The notes below the pieces were generated by a model. That model was given only the letters and a program-made list of their open reading frames with translations, had not been told where the DNA came from and did not search any database. From contig NZ_JAERSG010000005.1 of assembly GCF_016735675.1 (NCBI RefSeq), forward strand, positions 62,001-126,000: a stretch of DNA of 64,000 nucleotides, written 5' to 3'. The stretch's first letter is position 1, and each line of letters opens with the position of its first letter. Source of the DNA: Nocardioides baculatus (lineage in GTDB: Bacteria; Actinomycetota; Actinomycetes; Propionibacteriales; Nocardioidaceae). Of this stretch, positions 1 to 9,242 are shown piece after piece. The translations under genes were made by a program, and so were the position numbers.

Positions 1-901
1 ACACCGACCAGTCGGGGGCGTAGGTCGCGGTCGAGAGGCGCAGCTTGCCGTCGTGGAACGGGTTGCCCTCGACCTTGTCCCAGCGGCCCACCTTGAAGAG
101 CTCGGGGTCGGAGGTGTCGCGCGCCTCGCCCATCGTCAGCTTCCCGTCGGACACCTCCATCGGGACCATCGTCAGGGGTGCGCCGCCGGAGAAGCGCTGC
201 TCGCTGGGGTTGAGCAGGACCAGGAGGTACGTCCGGTCGCCGTCGGCACCGAAGAGGGTCGGGAGCACGTCGGCGAGCGGCTTGGCGCGCCGGGCGTCGC
301 GGGCGAGCGGGGCGACCACGTCCGTCGCCTGGTCGCGTGCCTCGGCCAGCATCGTCCCCACGCCGAGGGCCGAGTCGTTGACCTCGCCGAGCTCGAGCTG
401 AGCGGTGTCGAGGTGGAGGCTGACCTCCTCGACCGAGGAGACGAGCGTGCGCAGCGTCGGCACGTCGATCGACTGGTCGGCGAAGAGCGTCGCGTCGTCA
501 CCGTCGACGGCCGGCCAGGCGGCGACGGCGATCTCGGCGGCCGAGGTCATGTTGTCGAGCGCGTTGCCGAGGTGGCGTACGTCCGAGACGGGCTCGCCGA
601 CGACGGGGACCAGGCTCCAGATGTCGCCCCCGATGCCCTGCATCGCCCCCTGCACCTCGTCAGCGTGCTTGCGGGCGCTCTCGATCGCCGTCTGCGCCGC
701 GGCGACGTCGCCGCTGCTGAGCGACACCTTCGCGGACTCGAGGTCGGCCTTCGCCGCCTTGGCGTTGCCCGGCGCCTTGAGGAAGGGGATCGCCAGGAGC
801 GCGAGGCCGATCAGGAGCAGGACGAGGACCGAGATGATCGTGCCCGGCCGCAGCAGCCGTCGTCGCCACGTGCTGGCGGACGGACGACGGGTGGACGGCA
901 T
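1..901 (-). CDS. DUF4012 family membrane-anchored protein, partial (3' end off window)
   Basis: The frame is open from an ATG at 901 to the left edge, giving about 300 residues without a stop; the C-terminus lies outside the window. A basic N-terminus ([11 protein letters not shown]) leads into one membrane helix at about residues 21-41, then an Ala/Lys-rich helical stretch (45-90). At 226-243 the segment [15 protein letters not shown] matches the conserved LLL-N-E-R-GG type motif of DUF4012. Family function is unknown; members are single-pass envelope proteins, often beside polysaccharide genes, which fits here. It is transcribed divergently from rmlA, 53 nt away. The start could be another upstream codon, but none is better placed. 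Its long antisense frames are shadows. Confidence 0.8.
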   Translation of the reverse strand, partial: MPSTRRPSASTWRRRLLRPGTIISVLVLLLIGLALLAIPFLKAPGNAKAAKADLESAKVSLSSGDVAAAQTAIESARKHADEVQGAMQGIGGDIWSLVPVVGEPVSDVRHLGNALDNMTSAAEIAVAAWPAVDGDDATLFADQSIDVPTLRTLVSSVEEVSLHLDTAQLELGEVNDSALGVGTMLAEARDQATDVVAPLARDARRAKPLADVLPTLFGADGDRTYLLVLLNPSEQRFSGGAPLTMVPMEVSDGKLTMGEARDTSDPELFKVGRWDKVEGNPFHDGKLRLSTATYAPDWSV

Positions 902-941
902 GCCCACATGGTGCCAGCACGGTCCGCAGGTCGTGGCCCCT

Positions 942-947
942 TAGGGT
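942..947 (+). promoter_or_regulatory. Leaderless-type -10 box of rmlA (TAGGGT)
   Basis: TAGGGT followed by 7 nt and then the ATG at 955. This spacing puts transcription start at or next to the start codon, and recurs at many genes in this window. Confidence 0.55.
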
Positions 948-954
948 GACCCCC

Positions 955-1821
955 ATGCGCGGAATCATCCTGGCCGGCGGCACCGGCTCGCGGCTGCACC
1001 CGATCACCCAGGGCATCAGCAAGCAGCTGGTGCCGGTCTACGACAAGCCGATGATCTACTACCCGCTCTCGACGCTGATGCTCGCCGGCATCCGCGACGT
1101 CCTCATCATCACCACGCCGCACGAGGCCGACGGGTTCCACCGCCTGCTCGGCGACGGCTCGCAGTTCGGGATCAACCTGACCTTCGCGACGCAGCCCTCG
1201 CCCGACGGCCTCGCCCAGGCCTTCATCATCGGCGCCGCCCACATCGGCAGCGAGCGCTCGGCCCTCGTGCTCGGCGACAACATCTTCTACGGCTCGGGCC
1301 TCGGCTCCCAGCTGCTGCGCTTCAAGGACCTCGACGGGGCCGCCGTCTTCGGCTACCACGTCGCCGACCCGCGGGCCTACGGCGTCGTCGAGTTCGACGA
1401 CCAGGGCAAGGCGCTCTCGCTGGAGGAGAAGCCGGAGCACCCGAAGAGCGACTTCGCGGTGCCGGGCCTCTACTTCTACGACAACGACGTCGTGCAGTAC
1501 GCCGCCGAGCTGGAGCCGTCGCCGCGCGGCGAGCTCGAGATCACCGACCTCAACCGCCGCTACCTCGAGGAGGGCCGCCTCCACGTCGAGGTGCTGCCCC
1601 GCGGGACGGCGTGGCTCGACACCGGCACGTTCGACTCGCTGAACGACGCCTCCAACTTCGTGCGCACCATCGAGGGCCGCCAGGGCTTCAAGGTCGGCGC
1701 CCCCGAGGAGGTCGCCTGGCGGATGGGCTGGCTCTCCGACGACGACCTGGTCGAGCGCGCCGAGCCGCTGCGCAAGAGCGGCTACGGCGAGTACCTGCGC
1801 GGCCTGATCGAGCACGGCTGA
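955..1821 (+). CDS. rmlA: Glucose-1-phosphate thymidylyltransferase
   Basis: Makes dTDP-glucose from glucose-1-phosphate and dTTP, the first step to dTDP-rhamnose and other dTDP-6-deoxy sugars, in the cytoplasm. The N-terminus [16 protein letters not shown] is the nucleotide-binding signature of the family. [17 protein letters not shown] and the later [13 protein letters not shown] and [13 protein letters not shown] motifs are all typical of RmlA. At 288 residues it has the normal length. An in-frame GTG at 946 exists, but the ATG at 955 starts exactly at the usual residue and sits 7 nt after a TAGGGT box, so ATG is preferred. RmlB, C and D are not in this window. It converges on the dehydratase gene across a palindromic spacer. 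Confidence 0.95.
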   Translation: MRGIILAGGTGSRLHPITQGISKQLVPVYDKPMIYYPLSTLMLAGIRDVLIITTPHEADGFHRLLGDGSQFGINLTFATQPSPDGLAQAFIIGAAHIGSERSALVLGDNIFYGSGLGSQLLRFKDLDGAAVFGYHVADPRAYGVVEFDDQGKALSLEEKPEHPKSDFAVPGLYFYDNDVVQYAAELEPSPRGELEITDLNRRYLEEGRLHVEVLPRGTAWLDTGTFDSLNDASNFVRTIEGRQGFKVGAPEEVAWRMGWLSDDDLVERAEPLRKSGYGEYLRGLIEHG

Positions 1822-1842
1822 GGTCGGCGCCTCTGGTCGCGA

Positions 1843-1905
1843 TCCCCGGGTACCCGGGGAAACTGGAGCCTTGACCCCGAAACTTCGCGGGTGAGGCTCC
1901 AGTTT
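1843..1905. terminator. Palindromic spacer between convergent genes; probable bidirectional terminator
   Basis: Two structures lie here. TCCCCGGGTACCCGGGGA at 1843-1860 is a perfect 18-bp palindrome. AAACTGGAGCC at 1860-1870 is complemented exactly by GGCTCCAGTTT at 1895-1905, an 11-bp stem around 24 nt. There is no U-tract, as is usual in actinobacteria. The position between two convergent stop codons favours termination. Confidence 0.6.
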
Positions 1906-1934
1906 GGGACCGGAAGCGCGCGTCGCTCCGGGGG

Positions 1935-2866
1935 TCAGGAGAGGTCGGCCGCCACCATCCGGGCCACGATCTCCTCGAACCCGACGGTCGGCTCCCAGCC
2001 GAGCACCTCGCGCGCCCGCGACGCGTCACCGACCAGCTCGGTCGGGTCGGCGGGGCGGAAGAACCGCTCGTCCTGGCGCACCAGCGGCTCCCAGTCGTCG
2101 ATGCCCGCGGCGGCGAACGCGGCCGCCACGAACTCGCGTACGGAGTGGGCGCGCCCGGTCGCGACCACGTAGTCGCCCGGCTGGTCGGCCCGCGCGGCGC
2201 GGACCATCGCGTCGACGTAGTCGGGCGCCCAGCCCCAGTCGCGGCGCGCGTCGAGGTTGCCCATCACCAGCTCGTCGGCCTCGCCGCGGGCGATCGCGGC
2301 CACGGTCGAGGTGATCTTGCGGGTCACGAAGCGCTCGTGGCGCCGCGGCGACTCGTGGTTGTAGAGGATGACGCTCGAGACGTGCTCCTCGCGCTGGCGG
2401 AAGACGCCGGCGGAGAGGTGGGCGAAGGCCTTCGCGGCGCCGTACGGGTTCACCGGCCGGATCGGCGTCTCCTCGGTCTGCGGCGACTCGGCCGCCTCCC
2501 CGAAGATCTCGGCGCTCGACGCCTGCACGAGGCGTACGCCGCCCACCTGGCGCGCGGACTCCATCAGCGCGACCGCTGCCTGCCCGTTGACGTGGGCGGT
2601 GAGGTCGGGCTCGTCCCACGACTGGGCGACCGAGCTGATCGCGGCGAGGTTGTAGACCTCCCGCGGCGCCAGCTCCAGCACCAGCCGGCGGGTGGCCTCG
2701 ACGTCGCCGAGGTCGCCCGGGTGGAGGACGATCTCGTCCGGGCAGTGCGCCGGGTGGCCGTCAGCGGTCAGGACGAGGGCGTGGACCTCCAGGCCCTCGG
2801 CGACGAGGCGCTCGGCGAGATAGGTGCCGTCCTGTCCGCCGATGCCGGTGATGAAGGCGCGAGCCG

Positions 2867-2870
<4 letters not shown>
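1935..2870 (-). CDS. GDP-mannose 4,6-dehydratase-like SDR enzyme (second paralogue)
   Basis: An NAD(P)-dependent extended SDR protein of 311 residues. It has the N-terminal FITGIGGQDGTYLAE nucleotide-binding motif, SSAEIFG, the catalytic YGAAK pair, NHESPRR, FVTRKI and GNLDARRDWG. The last three are diagnostic of the GMD family rather than of reductases. It is clearly related to the gene immediately upstream. Its GTG start overlaps that gene's TGA in a GTGA, so the two are translationally coupled. The frame stays open far upstream, but that extension is antisense-type read-through inside gmd. It may act on the same GDP-hexose, on another NDP-hexose, or as a partner epimerase/reductase; the sequence does not decide. 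Confidence 0.85.
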
Positions 2871-3847
<977 letters not shown>

Positions 3848-3875
3848 GGGCTCAGTCTGTCAGGAGGCCCTGTCC

Positions 3876-3881
3876 TAGGGT
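3876..3881 (+). promoter_or_regulatory. Leaderless-type -10 box of galE (TAGGGT)
   Basis: TAGGGT, then 6 nt, then the ATG at 3888. It lies in the 40-nt divergent spacer shared with gmd. Confidence 0.55.
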
Positions 3882-3887
3882 GGCCGC

Positions 3888-4901
3888 ATGAAGATCCTCG
3901 TCAGCGGCGGCGCCGGCTACATCGGCTCGCACACCGTCGTCCAGCTCATCGCCGCCGGTCACGACGTGGTCATCGTCGACAACTTCAGCAACGCCCACCC
4001 GACCGTGCTCGGTCGGCTCGAGGCGCTGACCGGGACGCGGATCACGCTGCACTCCTTCGACCTCACCGACCACGACAAGACCGAGCACCTCTTCTCGACC
4101 GAGGAGTTCGACGGGGTCATCCACTTCGCCGGCTACAAGGCGGTCGGCGAGAGCGTCGAGAAGCCGCTGGAGTACTACGAGAACAACCTCGTCTCCACGT
4201 TCTCCCTGGTCCGCGCGATGCAGCGCTACGACGTCGACAAGCTGGTCTTTTCCTCCAGCGCCACGGTGTACGGCGAGGACCAGGCCGGCGCGACCGAGGA
4301 CCGCCGCACCTACGCGACCAACCCCTACGGCTGGACCAAGGTCATGCAGGAGCAGATCCTGCGCGACGTCGCCGTGGCGTCGCCGAAGATGCGGTTCGCG
4401 CTGCTGCGCTACTTCAACCCGGTCGGCGCGCACCCGTCGGGGACGATCGGCGAGGACCCCTCCGGCATCCCCAACAACCTGGTGCCCTTCATCGCCCAGG
4501 TGGCCGTCGGCAAGCGCGAGAAGCTGATGGTCTTCGGCGACGACTACGACACCGTCGACGGCACCGGCGTGCGCGACTACATCCACGTCGAGGACCTCGC
4601 CGCCGGCCACATCGCGGCGCTCAAGGCGCTGGAGACCACCGACGAGCCCGTCAACACCTGGAACCTCGGCTCCGGCAAGGGCACCAGCGTCCTGGAGATG
4701 CTGCACGCGTTCGAGCGCGCCGTCGGGCGCGAGCTCCCCTACGAGGTCGTCTCGCGACGCGCGGGCGACATCGCGACGTCCTACGCCGACCCGTCCAAGG
4801 CCAACGCCGAGCTCGGCTGGAGCACCCAGAAGACGGTCGACGAGATGTGTGCCGACACCTGGCGCTGGCAGTCGCAGAACCCGCAGGGCTTCGCCGGGTG
4901 A
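3888..4901 (+). CDS. galE: UDP-glucose 4-epimerase
   Basis: Interconverts UDP-glucose and UDP-galactose (or the N-acetyl forms) for glycan synthesis. The 337-residue extended SDR shows GGAGYIGSHT at the N-terminus, the serine region SSSATVYG, the catalytic pair in NPYGWTK, LRYFNPVGAHPSG, and GTGVRDYIHVEDLA, which together are specific for GalE. The ATG is 6 nt after a TAGGGT box. Its TGA overlaps the GTG of the following amidase gene (GTGA), so the two are co-translated although functionally distinct. Confidence 0.95.
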   Translation: MKILVSGGAGYIGSHTVVQLIAAGHDVVIVDNFSNAHPTVLGRLEALTGTRITLHSFDLTDHDKTEHLFSTEEFDGVIHFAGYKAVGESVEKPLEYYENNLVSTFSLVRAMQRYDVDKLVFSSSATVYGEDQAGATEDRRTYATNPYGWTKVMQEQILRDVAVASPKMRFALLRYFNPVGAHPSGTIGEDPSGIPNNLVPFIAQVAVGKREKLMVFGDDYDTVDGTGVRDYIHVEDLAAGHIAALKALETTDEPVNTWNLGSGKGTSVLEMLHAFERAVGRELPYEVVSRRAGDIATSYADPSKANAELGWSTQKTVDEMCADTWRWQSQNPQGFAG

Positions 4902-5647
4902 TCCTGCGGCTCGCGGCGGCGGCGCTGCTGGTCCTCACCGGGCTGGCCGCGCCCGGGTCCGCGTCGGCGCAGCCCTCGAGACCGCTCGACGGTCGCACGA
5001 TCGTCATCGACCCGGGCCACCAGCTCGGCAACCACCGCTTCCCCCAGCAGATCAACCGCCCGGTCCCCGCCGGGGGCTTCACCAAGCCGTGCAACACCAC
5101 CGGCACCGCGACCGACGGCGGCTACGCCGAGGCGACGTTCGTGTGGCAGGTCTCGCGCGCGGTCGCCCGGCGCCTGCGCGCGCTCGGCGCGACGGTCGTC
5201 CTCACCCGCCACAGCAACCGGCAGGACCGTTGGGGTCCGTGCGTCGACGCCCGCGGTCGCGCCGGGAACTCGATCGACGCCGACCTCAAGCTGTCGGTCC
5301 ACGCCGACGGGTCGTACGCCGCCGGTGCCCGCGGCTTCCACGTGATCGCCCCGGCCGACCGGGCACCGTGGACCGACGACATCTTCGAGCCGTCGTCGCG
5401 CCTGGCCAGGGACGTGAAGTCCGGTCTGGTCGCGAAGGGCTTCGCCCCCGCCAACTACATCGCCGGGGGAGACGGCCTCGACGTCCGCTCCGACCTCGGC
5501 ACCCTCAACCTCTCCGACGTCCCGACCGTGATGGTCGAGCTCGGCAACATGCGCAGCGCCGCCGAGGCCCGGGTGATGACCTCCGCCGCCGGCCGGGCGC
5601 GCTACGCCCGCGGGCTCGTCGCCGGCGTCCGCGGCTTCCTCGACTGA
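4898..5647 (+). CDS. Secreted N-acetylmuramoyl-L-alanine amidase (Amidase_3)
   Basis: A zinc amidase that cuts the bond between MurNAc and L-alanine in peptidoglycan, outside the membrane. Residues 1-25 form a Sec signal peptide ending ASAQ. The Amidase_3 fold follows, with zinc ligands in IDPGHQ, GGYAEA and VHADGS and the catalytic glutamate in VMVELGN. At 249 residues it is a single-domain enzyme without a binding repeat. The start is the GTG overlapping the galE stop; the much longer frame running back to 3059 is an artefact of antisense reading through gmd. The insert FTKPCNTTG between the first two ligands is typical of actinobacterial members. Confidence 0.9.
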   Translation: MILRLAAAALLVLTGLAAPGSASAQPSRPLDGRTIVIDPGHQLGNHRFPQQINRPVPAGGFTKPCNTTGTATDGGYAEATFVWQVSRAVARRLRALGATVVLTRHSNRQDRWGPCVDARGRAGNSIDADLKLSVHADGSYAAGARGFHVIAPADRAPWTDDIFEPSSRLARDVKSGLVAKGFAPANYIAGGDGLDVRSDLGTLNLSDVPTVMVELGNMRSAAEARVMTSAAGRARYARGLVAGVRGFLD

Positions 5648-5651
5648 GGTC

Positions 5652-6554
5652 TCAGCGCACGTCGAGCTCGTCGAGCGCCCGGAGCACGACCCGCAGGTGG
5701 GCGGGCTCGTGGGTGCGGACGAGGTGGGTGCCGCCGAGGGTGGCGAGCACGCCGAAGAAGCCCTCGCCCTTGCGGAACTCGTCGCCGAAGAGGTCGAAGC
5801 TGTGCGGGACGGCGTTGCAGACGGGTACGCCGAGGGGGCGCAGGCGGAAGCCCTGCGCAAGCACCCGGGCCTGGTGCCGCGCGCGGGTGAGCGGGTCGAC
5901 GAGGTTGCCGTAGTAGAACCCCATGCCGGGGTCGATGACCACGCGGTGGGTGCCGAGCGCGCGGGCGTGGGCGATGCGGGGCGCGAAGTGGTCGAGCAGG
6001 ACCGGCAACGGGTCGGCGTCGGGGGGCACGTCGGAGATCTCGCGGACGTTGGCCGTCTCGCCGAAGCACAGCACGACAGCGGCGTCGTACTCCGCGGCGA
6101 GCTTGAGCATCTCGTCCTCGTGCTCGCGACCGGTCATGTTGAGGATGCGCGCGCCGGCGTCGAGGCACGCACGCACGACGTCGGGCTCGTAGGTCTCGAC
6201 GGAGACGACCGCCTCGGCGGCGAGGCCCTTGACGGTGGGGACGAGGGCGGCGATCTGATCGTCGGCGGCGACGCGGGCCGCCTTCGCCGTGCTCGACTCG
6301 GCGCCGAGGTCGATGATCCCTGCCCCCTGCGCGGCCTGCACCCGCCCCATGCGTACGGCGTCGGCGGGGCTCGTCGCGATGCTCTCGCGGTAGGTCGAGT
6401 CGCGGGACAGGTTGACGCAGCCCATCAGGGTGACCGGCCCGTCGCCGATCACGACGGAGCCGCGTGGCCCGTCGACCACCACCGGCGCGACCGGGCTGGC
6501 CCAGGCGTCGCCGTGGGCGTTCTGGAGCGCGGCCAGGTCCGCGAGGGTGATCAC
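5652..6554 (-). CDS. Divergent dihydropteroate synthase-family protein
   Basis: A pterin-binding TIM-barrel protein of 300 residues. The normal DHPS landmarks are present but altered: MGCVNLSRDSTY where DHPS has MGIxNxTPDSF; GIIDLGAESS; VSVETYEPDVVRACLDAGARILNMTG; VIDPGMGFYYG; and CNAVPHSFDLFGDEFRKGEGFFG where DHPS has a short S-x-K-x-F-x-G loop. It could therefore condense a different pterin or para-aminobenzoate-like substrate, or be non-catalytic in folate synthesis as reported for mycobacterial FolP2 (recalled). The GTG start at 6554 follows a TACCCT box by 7 nt. It diverges from a RibD-C reductase gene 30 nt away, so a joint pterin/flavin role is possible but unproven. Confidence 0.75.
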   Translation of the reverse strand: MITLADLAALQNAHGDAWASPVAPVVVDGPRGSVVIGDGPVTLMGCVNLSRDSTYRESIATSPADAVRMGRVQAAQGAGIIDLGAESSTAKAARVAADDQIAALVPTVKGLAAEAVVSVETYEPDVVRACLDAGARILNMTGREHEDEMLKLAAEYDAAVVLCFGETANVREISDVPPDADPLPVLLDHFAPRIAHARALGTHRVVIDPGMGFYYGNLVDPLTRARHQARVLAQGFRLRPLGVPVCNAVPHSFDLFGDEFRKGEGFFGVLATLGGTHLVRTHEPAHLRVVLRALDELDVR

Positions 6555-6561
6555 GCCCGAA

Positions 6562-6567
6562 AGGGTA
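6562..6567 (-). promoter_or_regulatory. Leaderless-type -10 box of the DHPS-like gene (TACCCT)
   Basis: Read on the minus strand, TACCCT is followed by 7 nt and the GTG at 6554-6552. Confidence 0.45.
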
Positions 6568-6584
6568 GAGGGCAGGATGGAACG

Positions 6585-7277
6585 GTGACCGACTCCTTCG
6601 AGCTGCAACGCCTTCGCGACCTCTCCGACGACCAGCTGCAGGAGGCCTATGCGCCTCGCGGCGAGCCATGGCTGCGGGTGAACTTCGTCAGCACCGTCGA
6701 CGGCTCGGCGACCGGCGCCGACGGACTCAGCGGCAGCATCAACAACGACGCCGACAAGCGGGTCTTCGACACCCTGCGCAAGCACGCGGACTGCCTCGTG
6801 GTGGGTGCCGGGACGATCCGCGACGAGGAGTACGACGTCCCCGCCGTCCCGGTGGTGGTCGTCAGCCGTCGTGCCGACGTGCCGCCGACGCTCCGGGAGG
6901 CGCCGCGCGGGCGGGTGCTGATGGCCACGGTGTCGTCGTCCGAGGGCCTCGACCGTGCGCGCGAGCTGCTCGGTCACGACAACGTGCTGGTGCTGGGGGA
7001 GGACGAGATCGACCTGGTGGCACTCAAGGCGGAGCTGCTGCACCGCGGGTGGCGCGACCAGCTCTGCGAGGGAGGGCCGTCGCTGTTCGGTGACCTGCTC
7101 GCCGCGGGTGTCGTCGACGAGCTCTGCTGGACCATCTCGCCGCGATTGGTCGCCGGGGACGGACCGCGCATCGCGGGTGGGCCCACGGTCGACGTGGACG
7201 CGCGCCCCGCCCTGCTGCTCGAGCAGGACGGGACGCTGCTGGGTCGCTGGTTGGTCCGGGCTCAGGGAGCCGGGTAG
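6585..7277 (+). CDS. Pyrimidine reductase-family protein (RibD C-terminal domain)
   Basis: A 230-residue NADPH-dependent reductase of the RibD_C/dihydrofolate-reductase-like fold. It shows VNFVSTVDGSATG near the N-terminus (substrate loop), VFDTLRKHADCLVVGAGTIRDE, and CEGGPSLFGDLLAAGVVDEL, the conserved E-G-G motif. RibD normally has an N-terminal deaminase domain; this protein lacks it, like many stand-alone actinobacterial members. The GTG at 6585 is preceded by an AGGA at 6574. The 3' end overlaps the convergent beta-helix gene by 16 nt. Its divergent partner is a DHPS-like gene. The substrate is not shown by the sequence. Confidence 0.85.
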   Translation: MTDSFELQRLRDLSDDQLQEAYAPRGEPWLRVNFVSTVDGSATGADGLSGSINNDADKRVFDTLRKHADCLVVGAGTIRDEEYDVPAVPVVVVSRRADVPPTLREAPRGRVLMATVSSSEGLDRARELLGHDNVLVLGEDEIDLVALKAELLHRGWRDQLCEGGPSLFGDLLAAGVVDELCWTISPRLVAGDGPRIAGGPTVDVDARPALLLEQDGTLLGRWLVRAQGAG

Positions 7278-9154
7278 TCCACCACGTAGCTCGGCAGGCC
7301 GGACCGGGTGCTGTCGACCTGGTCGCCGGTGTCGTTGACGACGTGCTGGATGGTGCCGGCGTCGAGGTTGACGGTCAGCACGTGGTGCAGGCGCACGCCC
7401 GTGCGGTCCGGCACCTCGAAGCCGCTTTCGGTGACGATCGTCGGATCGTTGCGGTTGAAGACGTAGACCCCGCCGCCGTAGAGCTGGTGACGCCGCACGC
7501 CGTCGCCGACCTTGTAGCCGGCCCAGCCGAGGGTGCCGTCCGGCCGGGTCCAGTCGGCCTGCGAGGGCGGGTCGTAGGGCAGCTCGTTCTGGTAGAGCAC
7601 GACCTCGCCGTCCTCGCCGTTCCAGATCGTGTTGTGCTGCTGGTAGTGCTCGACGAAGAGGCCGGTCGCGCGGACGCGGTCGCCGTCGACGACGAGCCCG
7701 ACGCGGCCGGTGTTGGTGTTCCAGCGGTCGGTGTCGCCGCTCGCGCCGGCCGTGAAGCCCTCGATGCCGTGGTCGGCGCGCCAGACCCACGCGTGGTCGA
7801 TCAGCACGTCGTCGGCGTCGATCCGCAGCGACGTGTCGGCCTTGCCGACGTGCGGTCCACCGACGCGGAAGTAGACGTCGTTGAGGGTCGTGGTCGGCGT
7901 GCTGCCGGGGCGGTGGTGGCCGGAGCGACCGGGGTGTCCCTGCAGGTGCATCAGGTTGGCCGAGAGCCGGGTGCCCGCGTCGACGGTGATGCCGGCGAGC
8001 ACGACGTCGGTCGCGTCCGGGCGTACGACGACGGGGGTGGCGCCGCCGACGGCGGTCAGCGTGGCCTGGCCCAGCCCGAGCACCACGGTGTGGTCGCGGC
8101 GGACCGTGAGGCTGCGGTCGACGTCGTACACGCCGGGGGTGAGCAGGAGGTTGCGGCCCTGGTCGAGGGCCCGGCGCAGCACCTGCGCGGAGTCGTTCGG
8201 CCGGGCGACGTGGAACGACGACAGCGGGAGGTCGCGGCCGGCCGTGGTGCCGGCGGCCCACGTCGTGCCGAGCGAGTCGCGGCGGGCGTCGGGCACGCGG
8301 ACCATCCAGCGGCCGTCGGCGACGTGGAGGAACGGCTTCTCGCGACTCAGCGGCGTCCGGTCGAGGGTCGTGTAGGGCGGGTTGGGGAAGGTCGCCTCGG
8401 AGGGGGCGCCGATGGTGCCGGCGAAGACCTGGTTCCAGACGCCGTTGGACCACGACCCGACCTCGCTGTTGCGGGTGAGCCACTGCTGCTGCGAGCCGTT
8501 GATGACCGTCCCGGCGCGCGAGTCGGCGAGGTAGCCGCCGCTGGCGAACTGCGGACCGGCGGTGCAGTAGTCCATCAGCGACAGGTTGCCGCCGCGGATG
8601 TCGACGCGGCGCAGCGAGGCGGCCTGGGAGGTCGCCCAGAAGTTGGCCGACTGCCGGCAGCCGTCCTGCCCGGTGCCGTTGACGTCGATGGTGAGGTTGG
8701 ACAGCGAGCGCCAGAAGTTGTTGAGCGCGACGCAGTAGGTCTCGGTGGGGCCGTCGGTGAGGCAGCGGTTGTAGACCTCGACCTTGCCGTTGATGACGGT
8801 GTCGCCCGGCGACGCGCCGAGCCCGGCGACCTCGGTGTAGTAGCCGACCTTGATCTGCAACGGGTCGGTGGCGGTGCCGTAGGTGCCTGGGAGGAACAGC
8901 ATGCTCCAGCGCTCCGACGACATCTCGGCGTCGACCTGCTGCTGCCAGATCGCGTCCGCTCGCGCACGGATCTGCGCGACCGGCATCGAGGGGTCGAACA
9001 CGACGACCCGGTCACCGAGGTCGGGAGCGGCCACGGCCGGCGGCGGGGCTGCGGCCTGCGCCGGCAGCACGGAGGTGGCCGCGAGGCTCGCGGCGGTCAG
9101 GAGGAGCGCGGTCAGGACGCCGGGCGTACGGCGTCCGAGGCGGGAGCGGGGCAT
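7262..9154 (-). CDS. Secreted right-handed beta-helix protein (pectate-lyase/GH55-like fold)
   Basis: A 630-residue exported protein. Residues 1-40 are a signal peptide (basic start, hydrophobic core, AQAAAPPP). The mature part contains WSMLFLPGTYG, IKVGYYTEVAGLGASPG, VINGKVEVYNRC, then a second half with VYDVDRSLTVRRDHTVVLGLG, LRIDADDVLIDHAWVWRADHG and VVDGDRVRATGLFVEHYQQHNTIWNGEDGE. Such repeating short beta-strands are typical of parallel beta-helix polysaccharide-acting enzymes. Close relatives in streptomycetes are often labelled 'adenylyl cyclase', a name nothing in the sequence supports. The ATG at 9154 has an upstream AAGG. A perfect LacI-type operator lies 23-36 nt upstream, suggesting sugar-responsive control. 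An in-frame extension to 9223 would put the operator inside the gene and is rejected. Confidence 0.8.
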   Translation of the reverse strand: MPRSRLGRRTPGVLTALLLTAASLAATSVLPAQAAAPPPAVAAPDLGDRVVVFDPSMPVAQIRARADAIWQQQVDAEMSSERWSMLFLPGTYGTATDPLQIKVGYYTEVAGLGASPGDTVINGKVEVYNRCLTDGPTETYCVALNNFWRSLSNLTIDVNGTGQDGCRQSANFWATSQAASLRRVDIRGGNLSLMDYCTAGPQFASGGYLADSRAGTVINGSQQQWLTRNSEVGSWSNGVWNQVFAGTIGAPSEATFPNPPYTTLDRTPLSREKPFLHVADGRWMVRVPDARRDSLGTTWAAGTTAGRDLPLSSFHVARPNDSAQVLRRALDQGRNLLLTPGVYDVDRSLTVRRDHTVVLGLGQATLTAVGGATPVVVRPDATDVVLAGITVDAGTRLSANLMHLQGHPGRSGHHRPGSTPTTTLNDVYFRVGGPHVGKADTSLRIDADDVLIDHAWVWRADHGIEGFTAGASGDTDRWNTNTGRVGLVVDGDRVRATGLFVEHYQQHNTIWNGEDGEVVLYQNELPYDPPSQADWTRPDGTLGWAGYKVGDGVRRHQLYGGGVYVFNRNDPTIVTESGFEVPDRTGVRLHHVLTVNLDAGTIQHVVNDTGDQVDSTRSGLPSYVVDYPAP

Positions 9155-9176
9155 GGAGGACCTTCCGAGACGGGGG

Positions 9177-9190
9177 TGGAAGCGCTTCCA
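9177..9190. promoter_or_regulatory. LacI-family operator TGGAAGCGCTTCCA
   Basis: A perfect 14-bp palindrome with the central CG typical of LacI/CcpA-family operators. It sits just upstream of the secreted beta-helix gene. No LacI-family gene lies in the window, so the regulator would act in trans. Confidence 0.7.
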
Positions 9191-9224
9191 CTCAGCATGC
9201 CGCATGAGCGTGATGAGCGCCACA

Positions 9225-9238
9225 CCCCCGTCTGGGGG
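9225..9238 (-). terminator. Possible small terminator after the DJ-1-like gene
   Basis: CCCCC and GGGGG flank a 4-nt loop immediately downstream of the stop codon at 9243. The stem is only 5 bp, so support is weak. Confidence 0.3.
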
Positions 9239-9242
9239 AGGG

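Noticed and set aside
6555-8483. N-terminal extension of the DHPS-like frame
   Set aside because: It is out-of-frame reading of the beta-helix gene and of the opposite strand of the RibD-C gene; the DHPS domain begins at the GTG at 6554.
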